Of a DNA stretch of 22,354 bases, positions 16,122 through 22,354 are shown piece by piece. Position numbers and translations under genes: made by a program. Position 1 is the stretch's first letter. The number at the start of each line of letters is the position of its first letter. Source of the stretch: an uncultured Eubacterium sp. (lineage in GTDB: Bacteria; Bacillota_A; Clostridia; Lachnospirales; Lachnospiraceae); contig CAOKJJ010000074.1 in assembly GCA_948468465.1 (NCBI GenBank), positions 1 through 22,354 on the forward strand, read 5' to 3'. The notes under the pieces were generated by a model, which was given only the letters and a program-made list of their open reading frames with translations, made no database searches and was not told where the DNA came from.

Positions 16122-17735
16122 TTACTGAAGTAATGATAAAACGCCCTGGTTGGACTGGTTTGCCTGTGCCAGCATGGACTGTCCGGCCTGTGCCAGAATG
16201 TTGTTCTTGCTGTAGTTCACCATTTCGCTTGCCATATCTGTATCACGGATACGTGATTCTGCATTCTGCGTATTTTCAGCAGCGGTATCCAGATTAGAGA
16301 TTGTATGCTCCAGGCGGTTCTGTACGGCGCCGAGCTGTCCTCTTTGCGTAGATACTTTCTTAATGGCATCGTCAATCGTCGTAGTTGCTTTCTGTGCACC
16401 TTCCTGTGTGCTCAGATCAACCTTGTTGCCGTCTACGCCAAGTGCGCGTGCGCTCATGTCATCCATAGAGAATGTCATTGTCTGGCCTTCGTTTGCGCCG
16501 ATCTGCAGTGTAATGCCGCCGTTTGCGGAGGAGCTTTCGTATCCGACCTGGCCCCACAATGCGTTTGCGCTGCCAAGGCCGGCGCCGGCTGTATCGCCCA
16601 TTGTAACGTCGCTGACTGCTCCCGCGGATGTTACCCACAGTGTATTTGGTTCATCCGGTGTTGCGCCGCTTAAGGTAACGTCAAAATCAAAGCCTCCTTT
16701 TGCAAGAATATCTTCGAGGTCTTCTGCTGTATATTCTTTGCCGGCTGCAAGATGAATCGTGTACTCACCTGATGTGACTGCATTTACAGCGCTGTAGGTA
16801 ATGGCTGTATTTGTTTCCATGCTTTCTTTGCCGGTTTCCGCGTCAAATGCAAAATGAAAAACGGTATCGTTGAATTCTGCGCCGTATTTGTTAGATGTAA
16901 AGACTACCTTATTCGCACCGACAAAATTGGTTGCGGTTCCTTCGTCAGATACGGATTTGATACCCGCTGCTGTTGCGGTTCCTGCTGTAGTTGCCGCGTC
17001 TGCGTTAAATACGCCGTTTTTGAGCGTTACTTTTACATCTGCAGGAGTGCCGCTTGCGGTACTGTCTTCCTGCTTTGCGTTCGCAATCAGTTCGTCAATC
17101 TCAGACTGGCTGTATACTTTGTTCAGGGACAGGTTTAAGGTCAATGTTTTGCCTGTCGCATCCCAGATGGCAGTCTCCTGTCCTGATTTTGTAGCAGCGG
17201 TAGCGGCTGTTGCCACTTTGATGCCGGCGATATTGGATGTTACCAAAGCGCCGTCTAACGTAGCGTCTACAACACCGAATTTCGGGCCGGATCCGGAAGA
17301 AGCTTTGCTTCCTGACTGGGAGCCGTCTAACAGCTTTAACGTATTAAATTCGGTTGTTTCAGAAATACGGGTCAGCTCTTCCTGAAGCTGTGAGATTTCG
17401 TTATTGACTGCTTCACGGTCGTCATTTGTCTCTGTGCCGTTGGCAGCCTGTACAGCCAGTTCACGCATTCTTTGTAAAATAGAATGAGATTCGTTTAATG
17501 CACCTTCTGCCGTCTGAATGAGGGAGATACCGTCCTGCGCGTTGGAAGAAGCTTTGTTCAGGCCGCGGATCTGGCTTCTCATTTTTTCAGAAATGGAAAG
17601 GCCGGCTGCATCGTCTGCGGCACGGTTAATTTTATAACCGGAAGATAACTTCTCCGTAGACTTGGACTGTGCGCTTGTTGTTACGTTGAGCATTCTGTTT
17701 GCATTCATTGCGGAAAGATTGTGTTGTACTACCAT
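16122..17735 (-). CDS. Flagellin
   Basis: A 537-residue flagellar filament protein. The N-terminal D0/D1 region (about 1-145) has [17 protein letters not shown], the [20 protein letters not shown] motif and the TLR5-type helix [15 protein letters not shown]. The C-terminal region (about 450-537) has [17 protein letters not shown] and ends [12 protein letters not shown]. The variable middle (about 146-445) is threonine/alanine-rich and surface-exposed. It is longer than the short 270-residue flagellins. GGAGGT lies 7 bases before ATG 17735. The csrA gene is directly upstream on the same strand, and the leader carries a CsrA-type binding pattern. The gene shows that the host is, or recently was, motile. 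No clear sigma-28 promoter was found in the 122-bp gap. Confidence 0.97.
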   Translation of the reverse strand: MVVQHNLSAMNANRMLNVTTSAQSKSTEKLSSGYKINRAADDAAGLSISEKMRSQIRGLNKASSNAQDGISLIQTAEGALNESHSILQRMRELAVQAANGTETNDDREAVNNEISQLQEELTRISETTEFNTLKLLDGSQSGSKASSGSGPKFGVVDATLDGALVTSNIAGIKVATAATAATKSGQETAIWDATGKTLTLNLSLNKVYSQSEIDELIANAKQEDSTASGTPADVKVTLKNGVFNADAATTAGTATAAGIKSVSDEGTATNFVGANKVVFTSNKYGAEFNDTVFHFAFDAETGKESMETNTAITYSAVNAVTSGEYTIHLAAGKEYTAEDLEDILAKGGFDFDVTLSGATPDEPNTLWVTSAGAVSDVTMGDTAGAGLGSANALWGQVGYESSSANGGITLQIGANEGQTMTFSMDDMSARALGVDGNKVDLSTQEGAQKATTTIDDAIKKVSTQRGQLGAVQNRLEHTISNLDTAAENTQNAESRIRDTDMASEMVNYSKNNILAQAGQSMLAQANQSNQGVLSLLQ

Positions 17736-17741
17736 AATAAT

Positions 17742-17784
17742 ACCTCCATGTGATGAAATAATTTTTTACGGGATTCCGTTCCCG
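17742..17784 (-). promoter_or_regulatory. Candidate CsrA-binding leader of flagellin mRNA
   Basis: On the minus strand the leader contains CGGGA-ACGGAA-TCCCG (17784-17769), a 5-bp stem with a hexaloop holding the ANGGA motif favoured by CsrA. It also contains ATGGAGGT (17749-17742), where a second ANGGA overlaps the ribosome site. The pair of sites parallels the hag leader of Bacillus subtilis, in which CsrA blocks flagellin translation. Confidence 0.6.
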
Positions 17785-17857
17785 GAGTTATATAATAAAG
17801 CAGGCGCCCGGAGCATCGTTTGGAAATGCTTTTGGTGCGGCCTGTTATTATCAGGCT

Positions 17858-18115
17858 TTAAAGCGCTTTGACAGCTTTGCGGCGTTCTCTGCGCAGGATC
17901 TGGTTAATTTCTTCCTTTGCCGCGTCAGAGATGCCGGATTCCCGGTAATAAGGGGAGTTACCGCGCTGTCCTGCGGCAGAGCTTCTGGCGATATTCAATT
18001 CTCTTGGGGCGTCCACGAGCAGGTGGATATTGTTTGCGGAGCCGCCTGAAAAAATAATCTTAATATCGTTCCCGATGTCAATGTATTCTCCTGGCTTTAG
18101 TGTCAGCTTCAGCAT
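17858..18115 (-). CDS. csrA: CsrA-like translational regulator
   Basis: An 85-residue RNA-binding protein of the CsrA/RsmA family, which dimerises and represses translation by binding GGA in mRNA leaders. MLKLTLKPGEYIDIGNDIKI and LLVDAPRELNIAR align with the CsrA core. Leu4 and Arg44 are kept, but position 6, normally arginine, is leucine. A 40-residue C-terminal tail, partly helical and basic (EEINQILRRERRKAVKAL), exceeds the usual 60-75 residue length. AGGAGGT just before ATG 18115 fixes the start; an in-frame ATG at 18160 lacks one. It lies 122 bp upstream of flagellin on the same strand. No FliW gene is in the window. Its upstream region contains recombinase site A. Confidence 0.8.
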   Translation of the reverse strand: MLKLTLKPGEYIDIGNDIKIIFSGGSANNIHLLVDAPRELNIARSSAAGQRGNSPYYRESGISDAAKEEINQILRRERRKAVKAL

Positions 18116-18152
18116 AAAAACCTCCTTGTTTATGTTCCTTGCTTTTTTCATT

Positions 18153-18180
18153 TGCAACATTTCTTATAATAATGTTGCAT
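18153..18180 (-). repeat. 28-bp inverted site A (candidate recombination site)
   Basis: Read on the minus strand, this 28-bp site matches site B (18879-18906) at 27 of 28 positions. It has arms ATGCAACATTA and AAATGTTGCAA around the 7-bp spacer TTATAAG. On the plus strand it contains TATAAT (18165-18170), which could be the -10 of the recombinase promoter. It lies between divergent csrA and recombinase, where a terminator is not expected. Confidence 0.85.
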
Positions 18181-18239
18181 GCACAGTCCGCCGGCAGGAA
18201 CGGCAACATACGTTAAGAGAAAAGAAAGGGATGATGATT

Positions 18240-18818
18240 ATGGGAACAACACAGCCAATTCGTGACAAAGAAGCGCTTCAAAGATTCAAGGATTATTATC
18301 AGAAAGAACAGCCAATGCCCCGTAACTATGCACTGATTCAGTTTGGCCTGCATACGGCGCTGCGGATCAGTGATATTTTGCTGCTGCATTGGTCGCAGAT
18401 TTATGATTTTGACAGACATTGTTATTTGGAGCATATAAGCATCAGGGAAAAAAAGACAGGCAAAGAAACGGTAATCGCATTAAACAGCCAGCTGATCGAA
18501 GCGTTAGAAGCTTACCGCATGCAGCGTCAGCCATCCGGCGAAGATTTTATTTTTACAAAAAGCGCAGATTATCAGGAACCGTTATGCCGCAGTCAGGCTT
18601 ATCGGATTGTACGCAGGGCAGCGGAAAAGACACAGCAGGAGCCTAACATCAGCTGTCATTCCCTGCGCAAGACGTTTGGCTATCATGCATGGAAACAGGG
18701 AACACCGCCTGCCCTTCTGATGGATATTTATAATCATTCGTCCTATCGGGTAACGAAAAAATACCTTGGAATCAGTCAGGATGAAAGAGATTCTATATTT
18801 TTAGAAATAAATTTATGA
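18240..18818 (+). CDS. Small tyrosine recombinase, candidate DNA invertase
   Basis: A 192-residue site-specific tyrosine recombinase. The catalytic set is complete: Arg42 in HTALRISDILLL, Lys71 or Lys72 in the REKKTGKE turn, His140 and Arg143 in CHSLRKTFG, His166 in YNHSS, and nucleophile Tyr175 in TKKYLGI. The N-terminal DNA-clamping domain is very short, so the size resembles FimB/FimE-type invertases (about 200 residues) rather than 300-400-residue phage integrases. ATG 18240 has GGG 9 bases upstream; earlier frame extension crosses site A. Two near-identical 28-bp sites in opposite orientation flank it, suggesting that it inverts its own segment. No phage or conjugative genes are nearby. 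Confidence 0.88.
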   Translation: MGTTQPIRDKEALQRFKDYYQKEQPMPRNYALIQFGLHTALRISDILLLHWSQIYDFDRHCYLEHISIREKKTGKETVIALNSQLIEALEAYRMQRQPSGEDFIFTKSADYQEPLCRSQAYRIVRRAAEKTQQEPNISCHSLRKTFGYHAWKQGTPPALLMDIYNHSSYRVTKKYLGISQDERDSIFLEINL

Positions 18819-19073
18819 TTTTTTGAAAAATGGGGTTAAGTTTTTCCATGGACAGACGATATATATGGTGTAAGCAAGATGCAACATTTTTATAAGAAAT
18901 GTTGCATCTTTTATGTATGTTTGAAAAATAAGAGCATTTTTTATGGCATAGGAAATTGTTGGATGAACATTTTCATCAAAAATCTCTTCTTTATTAAAAT
19001 TAAAAGTAATCTGTATCCAGTCGATCATTTCCGCGCATCTTGCGAAAAGCAGTTTTAAGACACGCTCTGGCAT
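18813..19073 (-). CDS. Hypothetical protein spanning site B
   Basis: An 86-residue minus-strand ORF. ATG 19073 has GGAG five bases upstream (CGGAGAAACAATG). The first 50 residues (MPERVLKLLFARCAEMIDWI..., then FNKEEIFDENVHPTISYAIK) look like a natural helical protein. The rest is translated through site B and into the segment beyond, overlapping the recombinase stop by 6 bp. The family was not recognised. Because site B lies in its 3' part, inversion would replace its C-terminus. It may instead be a degraded gene or chance ORF. Confidence 0.35.
   Translation of the reverse strand: MPERVLKLLFARCAEMIDWIQITFNFNKEEIFDENVHPTISYAIKNALIFQTYIKDATFLIKMLHLAYTIYIVCPWKNLTPFFKKS
18876..18910 (+). repeat. 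Site B (candidate recombination site and hairpin)
   Basis: A perfect 14-bp inverted repeat, AAGATGCAACATTT (18876-18889) with its complement (18897-18910), around the spacer TTATAAG (18890-18896). The core 18879-18906 is the partner of site A. It lies 57 bp after the recombinase stop and could also act as a weak terminator, given the TTTTA that follows. Confidence 0.85.
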
Positions 19074-19133
19074 TGTTTCTCCGTTTTGATTCATATTAAC
19101 ACAGAAGGAGCCCTCTGTATATGCTTCATGCTT

Positions 19134-19146
19134 TATGCAACATTTC
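19134..19146 (+). repeat. Half-site resembling recombination-site arm
   Basis: TATGCAACATTTC repeats the left arm of site B (ATGCAACATTT, 11 of 11), in the same orientation. No right arm follows. It may be a decayed site, an accessory binding site, or chance. Confidence 0.35.
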
Positions 19147-19177
19147 ACAGCGTCAGATATGTATGGTGATTTCTGTC

Positions 19178-19205
19178 TTGAAAATAGGTGAAAAACGGAT
19201 ATAAT
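19178..19205 (+). promoter_or_regulatory. Promoter of DUF4160 module
   Basis: TTGAAA (19178-19183), a 16-bp spacer and a perfect TATAAT (19200-19205) lie 28 bp before the ATG at 19234. This is one of the best sigma-A promoters in the window. Confidence 0.75.
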
Positions 19206-19233
19206 AAGGATAGTGCAGAAAGAAGGTGTTTTG

Positions 19234-19503
19234 ATGAAAAATTACTATAGTACAGTAGATAATATTGTGCTAACTTTTTCCAATATAGAAGAGAGAAACG
19301 GTTTTGAAGAAATAACTGTTCGTTTTGAGCGTCCCAATGAGCATGGATTTGATTTTGCCGAAGGAAAATTACCGAATAATATCTTTTATAAATGCTTTGG
19401 TTTTTCAGAAGATGAATTGTTGGATCTTGACAGATATTTAAGAAACAACAGTTTTTTAATATGGGAAATTGCAAGAGAAAAGGAAGGTGTTACAGTTGCC
19501 TAA
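19234..19503 (+). CDS. Small protein paired with DUF4160 (hypothetical)
   Basis: An 89-residue acidic protein, MKNYYSTVDNIVLTFSNIEE..., predicted to be beta-rich in the first half and helical in the second (FSEDELLDLDRYLRNN). No catalytic motif or membrane segment is seen. AGAAGGTG before ATG 19234 sets the start; an in-frame GTG at 19213 lies ahead of that site. It overlaps the following DUF4160 gene by 8 bp. DUF4160 genes usually come with a small partner (often DUF2442), in modules suspected to act as toxin-antitoxin pairs; this protein fills that place but is not clearly DUF2442. Function is inferred from pairing only. Its lower GC content, compared with flanking genes, suggests acquisition. 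Confidence 0.7.
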   Translation: MKNYYSTVDNIVLTFSNIEERNGFEEITVRFERPNEHGFDFAEGKLPNNIFYKCFGFSEDELLDLDRYLRNNSFLIWEIAREKEGVTVA

Positions 19504-19753
19504 ACCGTTACTTGATTTTATGGGATATGTTTTTTATTTTTGGTCTAATGAAAATGGTGAACCAATTCATATTCATGTTTCTAAAGGAAAACAGACAGAG
19601 AATGCAACTAAATTTTGGATAAAAAGAGATGATATAGAATTGGTTCATAATAAAAGCAATATCCCTGGTAATGATTTGAAAAAGATACAAAAATATTTAT
19701 GGGCGAATCGTGATACTATTATTGCCAGATGGTATCAGTATTTTAATATGTAG
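19496..19753 (+). CDS. DUF4160 domain protein
   Basis: An 85-residue protein covering the whole DUF4160 domain. GYVFYFWSNENGEPIHIHVSKGK has the characteristic EPIHIHV segment with two histidines, and the C-terminal half, DLKKIQKYLWANRDTIIARWYQYF, matches the end of the family. The best start is TTG 19496, behind AAGGAAGGTG and giving the normal family beginning MPKPLLDF; an in-frame upstream TTG at 19469 would add an atypical extension. It overlaps the upstream partner by 8 bp, so the two are co-translated. The family is often found in small two-gene modules of mobile or toxin-antitoxin character; no activity is proven. MetH follows 11 bp downstream and may share the promoter. Confidence 0.85.
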   Translation: MPKPLLDFMGYVFYFWSNENGEPIHIHVSKGKQTENATKFWIKRDDIELVHNKSNIPGNDLKKIQKYLWANRDTIIARWYQYFNM

Positions 19754-19764
19754 GGGAGGATGGT

Positions 19765-22284
19765 ATGACAAAACAGCAATTTCAAAATCTTATAAACAGC
19801 GGTGTTGTTATTTTGGACGGCGCGACAGGCACAAATCTGCAGAAGGCTGGAATGCCGGGGAATGTCTGCCCGGAACAGTGGATTCTTGAGCATCCGCAGG
19901 TGATGCTGGATCTTCAGCGCAGCTATATAGCTGCCGGCACGCAGATACTTTATGCGCCGACATTTACCGGAAACCGTATCAAGCTGGCAGAATATGGGCT
20001 ACAGGACCAGCTTGCGGATATCAATACCCGGCTTGTACAGCTGTCAAAAGAGGCCGCAGGCGGTGCCGCGTATATAGCAGGTGATCTGACCATGACAGGG
20101 CAGCAGCTTTATCCGCTTGGCGATCTGGGCTTTGAACAGTTAGTGGAGATTTATAAAGAACAGGCAAAAGTATTGTATGAGGCAGGCGTGGATTTGTTTG
20201 TAGTAGAGACGATGATGAGCCTGCAGGAGACAAGAGCTGCTGTCATTGCGATTCAGGAGACATGCAGCCTGCCGGTTATGGCAAGCTTGACGTTTGAGGC
20301 GGACGGAAGGACACTGTTTGGAACGGATCCGCAGACAGCTGTTGTGGTATTGCAGAGCCTTGGCGCAGACGCGGTGGGCCTGAACTGTTCTACCGGCCCG
20401 ACGGAAATGATCGAAACGGTAGAAACGATGCATGCATATGCGAATATCCCGATCTTGGCCAAGCCAAACGCTGGCCTGCCGCAGCTGGAAGACGGCAAAA
20501 CGGTATATAAGACAAGCCCGCAGGAATTTGCCGAAGCGGGGGCAAAGCTGATAGAAGCAGGAGCAGCATTGATCGGAGGCTGCTGCGGAACGACTGCGGA
20601 GCATATCAAAGCGCTTACCGCCGCAGCCAGAGGCTGTACCAGACGTGAAATCCGCAGTGCACATCGGCGTGTACTCGCGTCAGAGCGCAAAGTTGTGGAA
20701 ATCACTTTGGATGGCAGCTTTCAAGTCGTTGGAGAACGCATTAACCCGACGGGAAAGAAAAAGCTGCAGGAGCAGCTGCGGGAAGGCAATTTGGAACGGG
20801 TGCGTTCGATGGCGAGAGAACAGGAAGAAAACGGCGCCTCGATTCTGGATATTAATATGGGCATGAATGGCATTGATGAAAAACAGATGATGCTGGAAAC
20901 GATTTACGAAGTAACAACGACGGTGGATTGCCCGCTTTGTATAGATTCCAGTTATATTGAAGTAATAGAAGCGGCTTTGCGTATTTATCCGGGCCGTGCA
21001 CTGATCAATTCCATTTCGCTGGAAAAAGAAAAGTTCGAACGCCTGCTGCCGATCGCGAAAAGATACGGAGCAATGTTTATCCTGCTGCCGTTATCGGATG
21101 CGGGGCTTCCGAAGACACCAGAGGAAAAACGGGAGATTGTGCATACGATTTTAGACGAAGCGTTAAGGCAAGGGTTCGTGAAAGAAGATATCGTTGTAGA
21201 TGGTTTGGTTGCAACGGTAGGAGCAAATCCGCAGGCAGCATTAGAATGCTTTGATACGATTCACTACTGCAGCAGCCAGCTTGGCCTCGCAACGATCTGC
21301 GGATTATCTAACATTTCTTTTGGACTGCCGGAACGCATGTTTGTAAACACCGCATTTTTAACAATGGCTGTCGGACATGGCCTTACGATGGCGATTGCAA
21401 ATCCTTCCCAGGACCTTTTAATGAACGCTGCGTTCGCGGCGGATCTGCTGATGCATAAAGCAGGCAGCGACCTGGCATATATTAACAGGATGCAGTCGTA
21501 TCAGCAGAAAATGGAAAGAGTAAAACAGGAACAGCTACAGCAGCAAACAGCGAATCATAACGCAAAATCGGATTATAACGTAAAATCGGATTATAACGTA
21601 AAATCGGATTATAACGCAGTGCAGGATGCGGCAAAGACGCCGGCGTCAGACAAACAGCTTTGTTCTAACGCCATATACCAGGCTGTTTTAAAAGGCGAAA
21701 AAAACAGCATTGTACAGTACGCAGAAGAAGAGTTATCACATGGCCTAAAACCGGAACAGGTCATCGACCAATATCTGATTCCCGCGATCAATGAAGTAGG
21801 AGAACTGTTTAATGTACAAAAATATTTTCTGCCTCAGCTGATTGCCAGTGCGAACGCGATGAAAACAGCCATTGAATATCTGGAGCCAAAAATCCAGCGT
21901 ACCGGCAGCGAAGAAGAAGCAGCAACGATTGTCATCGCAACGGTGGAAGGCGATATTCACGATATCGGCAAAAACCTGGTCGTACTGATGCTGCGCAATT
22001 ACGGCTATCATGTCATCGATCTTGGAAAAGATGTCCCGGCAGAAGAAATAGTAAGTACAGCCATACAGGAACAGGCCGCAATCATTGGCCTGTCAGCATT
22101 AATGACAACGACAATGATGCGTATGCAGGATGTCGTGGAACTCGCAAAAGAAAAAAATTATAATGGGAAAATAATGATCGGAGGCGCCGCAATTACACCT
22201 GGATTTGCAAAAGAAATCGGGGCAGACGGCTATTCCAAAGATGCAGCGGATTGTGTAAAATTAGTGAAACGGTTGCTGCAGTGA
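19765..22284 (+). CDS. metH: Cobalamin-dependent methionine synthase, no reactivation domain
   Basis: An 839-residue enzyme that transfers a methyl group from methyltetrahydrofolate via cobalamin to homocysteine. Domains in order: homocysteine-binding barrel (about 1-290), with zinc ligands Cys208 (LNCSTG), Cys273 and Cys274 (GGCCGTT); folate-binding barrel (about 315-570), from GERINPTGKKK at 323; a linker with a triple NxKSDY repeat (599-616); cobalamin cap helices (about 625-710); and the B12 domain, with His732 in GDIHDIGKNL. It stops there, whereas E. coli MetH (about 1230 residues) continues with a SAM-dependent reactivation domain. Clostridia often supply that function from a separate protein, not seen here. 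GGGGAGGA precedes ATG 19765. It may be read from the DUF4160 module promoter. Confidence 0.93.
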   Translation: MTKQQFQNLINSGVVILDGATGTNLQKAGMPGNVCPEQWILEHPQVMLDLQRSYIAAGTQILYAPTFTGNRIKLAEYGLQDQLADINTRLVQLSKEAAGGAAYIAGDLTMTGQQLYPLGDLGFEQLVEIYKEQAKVLYEAGVDLFVVETMMSLQETRAAVIAIQETCSLPVMASLTFEADGRTLFGTDPQTAVVVLQSLGADAVGLNCSTGPTEMIETVETMHAYANIPILAKPNAGLPQLEDGKTVYKTSPQEFAEAGAKLIEAGAALIGGCCGTTAEHIKALTAAARGCTRREIRSAHRRVLASERKVVEITLDGSFQVVGERINPTGKKKLQEQLREGNLERVRSMAREQEENGASILDINMGMNGIDEKQMMLETIYEVTTTVDCPLCIDSSYIEVIEAALRIYPGRALINSISLEKEKFERLLPIAKRYGAMFILLPLSDAGLPKTPEEKREIVHTILDEALRQGFVKEDIVVDGLVATVGANPQAALECFDTIHYCSSQLGLATICGLSNISFGLPERMFVNTAFLTMAVGHGLTMAIANPSQDLLMNAAFAADLLMHKAGSDLAYINRMQSYQQKMERVKQEQLQQQTANHNAKSDYNVKSDYNVKSDYNAVQDAAKTPASDKQLCSNAIYQAVLKGEKNSIVQYAEEELSHGLKPEQVIDQYLIPAINEVGELFNVQKYFLPQLIASANAMKTAIEYLEPKIQRTGSEEEAATIVIATVEGDIHDIGKNLVVLMLRNYGYHVIDLGKDVPAEEIVSTAIQEQAAIIGLSALMTTTMMRMQDVVELAKEKNYNGKIMIGGAAITPGFAKEIGADGYSKDAADCVKLVKRLLQ
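21559..21612 (+). repeat. Three 18-bp tandem repeats within metH linker
   Basis: Three near-perfect copies of AACGTAAAATCGGATTAT (the first has GCA in place of GTA) encode NAKSDY-NVKSDY-NVKSDY. They lie in the linker between the folate barrel and the cobalamin cap. The repeat keeps the reading frame, so copy number may vary without harm. Confidence 0.9.
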
Positions 22285-22301
22285 GTGAGGGGGTGGCTGT
22301 G

Positions 22302-22354
22302 CGGACGCTGGATGAGGGGCGGGGCCTGGATTTCGGCTCCTACTCCAGAATGTT
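22302..22354. repeat. Second copy of dispersed repeat, cut by window end
   Basis: CGGACGCTGGATGAGGGG (22302-22319) matches the reverse complement of the border at 2175-2192 at 17 of 18 bases. GGCCTGG, TCCTA and CCAGAATGTT follow in the same order as in the arm at 2115-2185. The copy starts 17 bp after the metH stop and runs out of the window. Confidence 0.75.

Noticed and set aside
16305..17385. Plus-strand ORFs opposite flagellin, up to 171 residues
   Set aside because: They are antisense shadows of a clear flagellin gene and lack ribosome sites.
17736..17857. Sigma-28 promoter for flagellin
   Set aside because: No CCGATA-type -10 with a TAAA at proper spacing was found in the gap; flagellin may be read from further upstream or from a divergent promoter.
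18030..18239. Longer recombinase starting upstream of site A
   Set aside because: The extension runs antisense through the csrA start and across site A, and lacks a ribosome site; ATG 18240 gives a complete catalytic domain.
18153..18907. Sites A and B as attachment sites of an integrated element
   Set aside because: Integration leaves direct repeats; these are inverted, and no phage or conjugation genes lie between them.
1..22354. CRISPR arrays, tRNA or rRNA genes
   Set aside because: No regularly spaced repeats with unique spacers, and no tRNA or rRNA signatures, were seen by eye; a covariance search would be decisive.

Overview
The window looks like chromosomal DNA of a motile, Gram-positive gut-type Clostridium, most likely a member of the Lachnospiraceae. 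The reasons are the moderate GC content, strong AGGAGG-type ribosome sites, a flagellin next to a CsrA-like regulator, a SpoVB-like flippase, a zinc-ribbon/DUF5685/J-domain gene trio, and cytoplasmic glycoside hydrolases paired with a GPH-type sugar symporter. The genus cannot be fixed from the sequence alone.

Layout. 1-3568: an envelope polysaccharide O-acylation locus (a small membrane protein, an AlgI/DltB-like MBOAT acyltransferase and an SGNH-type partner with a leucine-rich tail). It is split by about 620 bp that hold a coding remnant and a structured repeat element. 3605-10389: a carbohydrate locus with a GH43 glycosidase, two 39-bp tandem hairpin units, a GPH symporter, then a LytTR response regulator, a GHKL sensor kinase and a GH78-like glycosidase in one tight operon. 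10458-13420: an Rpn-family nuclease-like protein, then the zinc-ribbon/DUF5685/DnaJ operon. 13429-16005: a SpoVB/MATE-like flippase on the minus strand, divergent from a cysteine desulfurase that follows a short cysteine-containing leader ORF. 16048-18115: a bidirectional terminator, flagellin and CsrA, both on the minus strand. 18153-18907: a small tyrosine recombinase bracketed by two near-identical 28-bp sites in opposite orientation. 19178-19753: a promoter and a small two-gene DUF4160 module. 19765-22284: a cobalamin-dependent methionine synthase without the reactivation domain. A second copy of the dispersed repeat begins just before the window end.

The strongest unexplained signal is the recombinase flanked by 28-bp repeats (27 of 28 positions identical once one is reverse-complemented). 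Each repeat has the arm-spacer-arm layout of a tyrosine-recombinase core site. Their inverted orientation predicts inversion of a ~0.75 kb segment immediately upstream of csrA and flagellin. The flagellin leader also carries a hairpin with an ACGGAA loop and an AUGGAGG ribosome site, which together look like a CsrA translational switch. I infer a possible two-layer control of motility: DNA inversion next to csrA, and CsrA acting on flagellin mRNA. Inversion itself, and any effect on csrA, are not demonstrated by the sequence.
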